Of a stretch of DNA of 64,000 bases, positions 59,536-64,000 are shown one piece after another. A program made the position numbers and the translations under genes. This DNA is from DASSJT01 sp963715025 (GTDB lineage Bacteria > Actinomycetota > Actinomycetes > Actinomycetales > Dermatophilaceae). The stretch spans positions 1,426,001-1,490,000 of the forward strand of contig CAVQQQ010000009.1 of the NCBI GenBank assembly GCA_963715025.1. Reading direction: 5' to 3'. The notes under the pieces were generated by a model. The model did not search any database and was not told the DNA's origin. It was given only the letters and a program-made list of their open reading frames with translations. The stretch's first letter is position 1. Every line of letters begins with the position of its first letter.

Positions 59536-60465
59536 ATGCAGCTGCGCATCTTCACCGAGCCGCAGGAGGGCGCTACCTACGACGACCTCCTCGCGGTGGC
59601 CCGGGCGGCCGAGGACCTCGGCTTCGACGGCTTCTTCCGTTCCGACCACTACCTGCACATGGGAGGCGACGGGCTGCCCGGCCCCTCTGACGCGTGGACC
59701 ACACTCGCGGGCCTTGCCCGCGAGACGAGCCGCATCCGCCTCGGCACCCTGGTGACCTCGGCGACCTTCCGGCTGCCGGGCCCACTCGCCATCCAGGTCG
59801 CTGGCGTGGACCAGATGAGCGGGGGGAGGGTCGAGCTGGGTCTGGGCGCCGGCTGGTTCGAAGCCGAGCACACGGCATACGGCATCCCGTTCCCGAGTCT
59901 CCGCGAGCGCTTCGACCGGCTGGAGGAGCAGCTCGCCATCCTGACCGGGCTCTGGTCGACAGAGCTGGGAAAGACGTTCAGCTATCAGGGAATTCACTAC
60001 ACTCTCACCGAGGCACCGGCTCTGCCGAAGCCTGTGCAGACAGGCGGAGTGCCGGTCATCGTCGGCGGCGCCGGCAGGCGGCGCACGCCGGCTTTGGCCG
60101 CGCGGTATGCCGGGGAGTTCAATGCCGCTTTCAAGCCAGCGGATGAGACGGCCAGGCTCTTCGCCCAGGTGCGCGCTGCATGCTCCGAGCTCGGCCGCAG
60201 CCCCGACGAGCTGGTGTACTCCACGGCCCAGGTCGTGTGCCTCGGCAGCGACAGCGCGACCCTGGGACGGCGGGCCGCCATGATCGGCCGTCAGGTCGAG
60301 GAGCTGCGCAACAACGGCCTCGCGGGATCGGCGGCCGAGATCGTGGACAAGATAGGCGAGTTCGCCGAACTCGGGGCGGAGCGGCTATACCTCCAGGTAC
60401 TCGACCTGTCCGACCTGGACCATGTCGCGGAGATTGCCGACCAGGTTCTGCCGCAGGTGTCGTGA
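59536..60465 (+). CDS. LLM-class F420-dependent oxidoreductase
   Basis: This second luciferase-like oxidoreductase has 309 residues and differs from the one at 40380. Typical segments are YDDLLAVARAAEDLGFDGFF at the N-terminus, SRIRLGTLVTSATFRLPGPL near 61, MSGGRVELGLGAGWFEAEHT near 95 and VPVIVGGAGRRRTPALAARY near 172. It belongs to the TIGR03560-like F420 branch. The substrate is unknown. It has a very good promoter directly upstream, and a further 180 bp separate it from malQ. Confidence 0.88.
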   Translation: MQLRIFTEPQEGATYDDLLAVARAAEDLGFDGFFRSDHYLHMGGDGLPGPSDAWTTLAGLARETSRIRLGTLVTSATFRLPGPLAIQVAGVDQMSGGRVELGLGAGWFEAEHTAYGIPFPSLRERFDRLEEQLAILTGLWSTELGKTFSYQGIHYTLTEAPALPKPVQTGGVPVIVGGAGRRRTPALAARYAGEFNAAFKPADETARLFAQVRAACSELGRSPDELVYSTAQVVCLGSDSATLGRRAAMIGRQVEELRNNGLAGSAAEIVDKIGEFAELGAERLYLQVLDLSDLDHVAEIADQVLPQVS

Positions 60466-60645
60466 CGCCGGGCTGCGGCCCGTCGACCCTCCTTGGTGCC
60501 GGGGTCAGTGGGTCGCCGACCGAGGCCCAGCGGCATACGCCCCAGGTGTTCGGCCGAGTTGAGCCGGCCGCCTCCGCTGCGAGGGTGGCACAATCCCCGC
60601 AGAGCGCACGGCAGTCCTAGCGGCGCCGCACGGGCAGGGAGGGTG
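60466..60645. other. Gap before malQ
   Basis: The 180-bp gap holds one CGGCATAC repeat copy (60531-60538) and a GGGAGGG ribosome site for malQ near 60636. I see no clear terminator or operator. Confidence 0.4.
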
Positions 60646-62793
60646 ATGACGCACGACGACGGGGAGGCACCCTCGCTGGAGCGGTTGCAGGCGCTTGCGC
60701 GCGCGCATGGCGTCGGCGTCGACTTCTGGGGCTTCTATGGCGACCTGCACCCGGTCTCGGCCGTGACGCTCACCCGGATCCTGGGGTCACTCGGCGTCGA
60801 CGCCAGCACCGCCGACGCCGTCGAGTGGGCCTTGGCCGATCGGGACAGCCACGCGTGGCGGCAGATGCTCCCGCCGACTGTGGTCCAGCGACAGGGCGAG
60901 TCCGTGCAAGTGCCCGTACACGTCAACCACGGCGACCCGGTGCGGGTGTGGATCGTCGACGAGCAGGGCCACGAGTGGCCGACTTTCCAGGCTGACCTGT
61001 GGGTGCCCCCACGCGAGGTGGACGGGGTGACGACCGGGCGGGCTACATTCCGGACGCCGGCGGAGCTGCCGCTCGGCTGGCACGTGCTGCGGGCCGACTC
61101 GCGGGGACGGCAGGCCGAGGCGACCCTGGTCGTCGTCCCACAGCGCCTGACGACGGCAGACGAGCTGCCGGCACGCACTGGACGCGATCGGACATGGGGT
61201 CTGATGACGCAGCTCTACTCGGTGCGTTCCGAGCGCTCATGGGGGATCGGGGATGTCGGCGACCTGGCCGATCTCGCGGCCATCGCCGGAGCGGAGGGCG
61301 CCGACTGGGTGCTCGTCAACCCACTGCACGCGGCCGAGCCCCTCCCTCCGGTCGAGAACTCGCCCTACCTGCCGGCGACCCGTCGCTTCTGGAACCCCCT
61401 GTACATCAGGGTCGAGGCGATACCTGAGTGCGCCTACCTCACAGCCGCCGAGTACGCGCGGGTGCTCGAGCTCGGCGCGGCGGCCCGGGCGGGCAACCGG
61501 GACGCGTCCGAGCTCAGGCGAGACCCGGCATACGCGCGCAAGCTCGAGGCGTTGGAGACCGTGTATGCCGTGCCTCGCGCGCCTGGGCGCCGGCTGCTCT
61601 TCGAGCGATACCGGGCCGAGCAGGGGCAGGGCCTGGAGGATTTCGCTCTGTGGTGCGCCCTGCGCGCCGAGCATGGTCCCGACGACCCCTGGTGGGACTC
61701 CATGTCGCTGCACAGTCCGACCGCCGACGCCGAGCGGGAGCGCCTGCGCGACCGGATCGACTTCGCCTGCTGGTTGCAGTGGGTGATGGACGAGCAGTTG
61801 CAGGCTGCTCAGGCGACCGCGGGGGAGTGCGGAATGGGCCTCGGTATCGTTCACGACCTCGCCGTGGGGGTTCACTGGAACGGCGCGGACGCGTGGATCC
61901 TGCGAGACGTGCTTGCCCAGGGGGCGACCGTCGGAGCCCCGGCGGACATGTACAACCAGCAGGGGCAGAACTGGTCGCAGCCGCCGTGGCACCCACGCCG
62001 TCTGGCCGACCTGGGCTACGCGCCGTGGCGCGACATGCTGCGCACGATCCTCAGGCACGCGGGCGGCATCCGGGTCGACCACGTGCTCGGACTCTTCCGA
62101 CTGTGGTGGGTACCCGAGGGCCTGCCGGCGAGCGAGGGCACGTACGTCTATTACGACCACGAGGCGCTGGTCGGCATCCTGTGTCTGGAAGCCCAGCGTG
62201 CGGGAGCTGTCGTCGTCGGGGAGGACTTAGGTACGTTCGAGCCCTGGGTGCGCGAGTACCTCGCCGCCAGTGGTGTGCTAGGCACGTCGATCCTCTGGTT
62301 CGAGAACGCCGCCGATCACACACCGATCCCCCCGGAGGACTACCGCCGGGGCTGCCTCGCCTCGGTGAACACCCACGACCTGCCGCCCACGGCGGGCTAC
62401 CTCGCAGGGGAGCACATCGCGCTGCGCGAGCGGCTGGGTCTCCTGAGCAGGCCGGTGTCTGAGGAGATAGCGGCCGACCAGGAGGAGAAGTCCCGGGTTC
62501 TCGCCCTGTGTCGGGAGCGCGGGCTGCTCAGCGCTGACCCCACCGAGCAGGAGGTGGTGGAGTCGCTCTACCGGCTGGTGGCCAGTGCGCCGTCTCTCAT
62601 GCATGGCGTCGCGCTCGTCGACGCGGTGGGTGATCGTCGGATCCAGAACCAGCCCGGGACCGACGAGGAATACCCGAACTGGCGAATCCCGCTCACCGAC
62701 GCCCAAGGCCGGACTGTCCTCGTCGAGGACCTGCCCACCAACGCGCGGGCCCGGTCGCTCTTCGCTGCCGTCCGCGAGACGCTCGCGGGGTAG
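60646..62793 (+). CDS. malQ: 4-alpha-glucanotransferase
   Basis: This GH77 amylomaltase of 715 residues transfers maltooligosaccharides between glucans. It has an N-terminal actinobacterial extension (1-150), then TWGLMTQLYSVRSERSWGIG, VLVNPLHAAEPLPPVENSPY and DMYNQQGQNWSQPPW. The catalytic carboxylates are in GIRVDHVLGLFRLWW (Asp), VVGEDLGTFEPWV (Glu) and SVNTHDLPPTAGYLAG (Asp). ATG 60646 has a GGGAGGG site, and GTG 60643 is equally possible. It complements the GH65 and debranching enzymes at 33-40 kb. Confidence 0.94.
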   Translation: MTHDDGEAPSLERLQALARAHGVGVDFWGFYGDLHPVSAVTLTRILGSLGVDASTADAVEWALADRDSHAWRQMLPPTVVQRQGESVQVPVHVNHGDPVRVWIVDEQGHEWPTFQADLWVPPREVDGVTTGRATFRTPAELPLGWHVLRADSRGRQAEATLVVVPQRLTTADELPARTGRDRTWGLMTQLYSVRSERSWGIGDVGDLADLAAIAGAEGADWVLVNPLHAAEPLPPVENSPYLPATRRFWNPLYIRVEAIPECAYLTAAEYARVLELGAAARAGNRDASELRRDPAYARKLEALETVYAVPRAPGRRLLFERYRAEQGQGLEDFALWCALRAEHGPDDPWWDSMSLHSPTADAERERLRDRIDFACWLQWVMDEQLQAAQATAGECGMGLGIVHDLAVGVHWNGADAWILRDVLAQGATVGAPADMYNQQGQNWSQPPWHPRRLADLGYAPWRDMLRTILRHAGGIRVDHVLGLFRLWWVPEGLPASEGTYVYYDHEALVGILCLEAQRAGAVVVGEDLGTFEPWVREYLAASGVLGTSILWFENAADHTPIPPEDYRRGCLASVNTHDLPPTAGYLAGEHIALRERLGLLSRPVSEEIAADQEEKSRVLALCRERGLLSADPTEQEVVESLYRLVASAPSLMHGVALVDAVGDRRIQNQPGTDEEYPNWRIPLTDAQGRTVLVEDLPTNARARSLFAAVRETLAG

Positions 62794-62829
62794 CGACAGG
62801 GTCGCGCTCGCCACGTGCGACGAAGGGCC

Positions 62830-62860
62830 TTGCATCCGGTACCCAGGTACAGATTTACCC
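62830..62860 (+). promoter_or_regulatory. MerR-type promoter with 19-bp spacer
   Basis: TTGCAT (62830-62835), 19-bp spacer with the imperfect dyad CGGTACC/GGTACAG, then TTACCC (62855-62860). An over-long spacer with a central dyad is the mark of promoters activated by MerR proteins bending DNA. The MerR gene is two genes downstream. Confidence 0.65.
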
Positions 62861-62895
62861 TCGGTATGCCGGGTGGTCCGGCTGAGGAGGTACCG

Positions 62896-63240
62896 ATGGA
62901 GAATTCCTGGGTGGCCGTTGAGGCCTGCACGTTGCCGACGGTCGAGCGCCCAGTGCGCGCGGCGGAGTTCGATTCGCTCTTCGCGGAGCTCGTCGAGGAG
63001 GTCGCGCGCGTGTCAGCGACCAGGCTGGTCCTGCGGCTCGGGGGCGGCGAGGGGGTTGCCGAGCGCGCTCAGGGCCTTGCCGAGCGCGAGACGGCGTGTT
63101 GTTCCTTCTTCACGTTCCGGGTAGTGGATGAGGCCGAGGCCGGCGTGCGCCTGGAGGTGGAGGTACCGCGGGAGCGGGTGGCCATCCTGGCCGGTTTGGC
63201 CGCACGCGCGGAGGCGAGCCTGCATGGCCGGGCATCGTGA
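62896..63240 (+). CDS. Small cysteine-pair protein of a MerR operon
   Basis: This 114-residue protein of unknown function is encoded just before the MerR gene. It has the vicinal cysteine pair ETACCSFFTFRVVDEAEAGV near residue 75, a candidate thiol or metal site, plus LEVEVPRERVAILAGLAARA near the end. The N-terminus reads VEACTLPTVERPVRAAEFDS. It has no signal peptide. A GAGGAGG site precedes ATG 62896. It is transcribed from the MerR-type promoter. Similar proteins sit beside metal regulators in actinobacteria (from memory). Confidence 0.7.
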   Translation: MENSWVAVEACTLPTVERPVRAAEFDSLFAELVEEVARVSATRLVLRLGGGEGVAERAQGLAERETACCSFFTFRVVDEAEAGVRLEVEVPRERVAILAGLAARAEASLHGRAS

Positions 63241-63722
63241 CGGCATACCCCGAAGAACCGCTCCGGGCGGGTGAGGCCGCCCGGGCAGCCGGGGTCAACC
63301 TGCAGACCCTGCGCTACTACGAGCGGCGGGGGCTGCTGCCCGAGCCGGAGCGGACTCTGGGTGGCCACCGGCTGTACCCGGCCGACGCGGTGACGATGCT
63401 GAGGGTGATCAAGGCGGCGCAGCGGCTCGGGTTCACCCTCGATGAGGTGGCCCAACTGCTGGAGGTTGGCCGGCACCATCACGGGCGGCCGGACGCCGGG
63501 CTGCAAGCCCAGGCGATGAGGAAGATGGCGGAGGTGGATGCGCGGATCGCCGACCTGCGGGTGATTCGGGCGACTCTGGCGGCCGCCATCGACGCGGGCT
63601 GCGACGACCTGATGGTGTGCGCGGAGACCAAAGGGTGCCCACTCCCGTTCGCAGGCTTGGCGGCAGATCCGGCCATGGGGCGAGTCCCGATGAGCGGAGG
63701 ACGGACAAGGGGTATGCCGTGA
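63237..63722 (+). CDS. MerR-family metal-responsive regulator
   Basis: This 161-residue MerR protein has the HTH (LRAGEAARAAGVNLQTLRYY, then ERRGLLPEPERTLGGHRLY), a dimer helix to about 115 and a metal-binding tail GCDDLMVCAETKGCPLPF with cysteines spaced 6 and 6. Between HTH and helix the segment GRHHHGRPDAG supplies three histidines at the position where mercury MerR proteins carry Cys82. Hg, Zn, Cu or a thiol-reactive compound are candidate inducers. GTG 63237 overlaps the upstream stop (GTGA). Confidence 0.88.
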   Translation: MTAYPEEPLRAGEAARAAGVNLQTLRYYERRGLLPEPERTLGGHRLYPADAVTMLRVIKAAQRLGFTLDEVAQLLEVGRHHHGRPDAGLQAQAMRKMAEVDARIADLRVIRATLAAAIDAGCDDLMVCAETKGCPLPFAGLAADPAMGRVPMSGGRTRGMP

Positions 63723-63804
63723 GCGCCGGTGCCGCTGGTCGTGCCACCCGACTGCACAAGACGGAATCGATGGACGGCCCCTGTCCTGGGCGGCTCTTCG
63801 GCAC

Positions 63805-63810
63805 TACCGT
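63805..63810 (+). promoter_or_regulatory. -10 box TACCGT before the AAA gene
   Basis: TACCGT ends 6 nt before GTG 63817, the leaderless spacing common in this window. Confidence 0.4.
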
Positions 63811-63816
63811 CGAAAG

Positions 63817-64000
63817 GTGACGCGCGTCGGGCAGCGCTTCTCGGGGACGCTTGGTGATGTGCTCAGCGAGCACCGGCGGAGCCGATTCGTGGGCCGGCAG
63901 GCCGAGATCGAGCTCTTCCGTGCGGCTTTGGACGGCGGCATGGATCCGGCCTTCTCGGTCCTGCATGTCTTTGGCCCCGGCGGCATCGGCAAGACCAGCC
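63817..64000 (+). CDS. AAA/NTPase regulator, N-terminus only (cut by window end)
   Basis: Sixty-one codons are visible. They read RFSGTLGDVLSEHRRSRFVG, RQAEIELFRAALDGG and a Walker A, HVFGPGGIGKTS, at the window edge. This is the beginning of a STAND or LuxR-type ATPase regulator (AAA_16). The rest lies outside the window. Confidence 0.7.
   Translation, partial: MTRVGQRFSGTLGDVLSEHRRSRFVGRQAEIELFRAALDGGMDPAFSVLHVFGPGGIGKTS

Overview
The window is very GC-rich (about 70% by eye), densely coded bacterial DNA. It looks like chromosome of an actinomycete, most likely in or near the Intrasporangiaceae (inference). Reasons: the conserved block purF-purM-DUF3073-valine dehydrogenase-bldC, which I recall from Streptomyces and relatives; several F420-type oxidoreductases; a SigK/RskA pair; many GTG starts; and many apparently leaderless promoters with a TAnnnT box 6-8 nt before the start codon. 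I saw no phage, IS element, CRISPR array, rRNA or tRNA.

Layout. 0.1-9.7 kb: an ArsR-type repressor divergent from an MFS exporter, pyrE, lemA, an amidase, a response-regulator remnant, then a reverse-strand run of UdgX glycosylase, DedA protein and a TetM/OtrA-like ribosomal protection GTPase, and a TrmH-type methyltransferase. 9.7-12.6 kb: two DGPF/YCII proteins with an ECF42-type sigma factor, and a frameshifted acetyltransferase. 12.7-20.2 kb: fructose-bisphosphate aldolase, a three-gene extracytoplasmic flavin electron-transfer module (membrane flavocytochrome, FMN-carrier protein, ApbE), DUF3151, a highly structured intergenic region, a regulator, purA and a DUF402 protein. 20.3-31.6 kb: HelD/HelR, another regulator, purD, purC, the remains of two deleted genes, a deazaflavin oxidoreductase, an in-frame PurS-PurQ fusion, purL and a sterol-carrier protein.

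31.7-40.3 kb is a carbohydrate block: Gfo/Idh oxidoreductase, then beta-phosphoglucomutase, GH65 phosphorylase, UspA protein, an eight-cysteine zinc-ribbon-like protein, GT4 glycosyltransferase and a glycogen-debranching-type glucosidase. 40.4-45.0 kb: an F420 enzyme and a SigK regulon (molybdopterin oxidoreductase, fasciclin lipoprotein, sigK, rskA). 45.1-52.6 kb: purF, purM, NCS1 permease with cysteine hydrolase, DUF3073, valine dehydrogenase and bldC. 52.7-64 kb: thiD, a BBE-like FAD oxidase, a DUF1801 protein, a polyol-dehydrogenase pair, an amine-oxidase-like FAD enzyme, an F420 enzyme, malQ, a MerR metal-response pair and the start of an AAA ATPase gene.

The genes give almost complete de novo purine synthesis in scattered pieces (A, D, C, SQ, L, F, M), glucan and alpha-glucoside turnover, redox chemistry with F420, FAD and FMN, and two self-contained ECF sigma circuits with recognisable candidate promoters. 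The strongest unexplained signal is an octamer, GTATGCCG, present about 54 times on both strands (58 for the 7-mer GTATGCC). That is roughly ten-fold or more above chance. It occurs in genes and is enriched between them, and in one place two inverted copies form the stem of a terminator.
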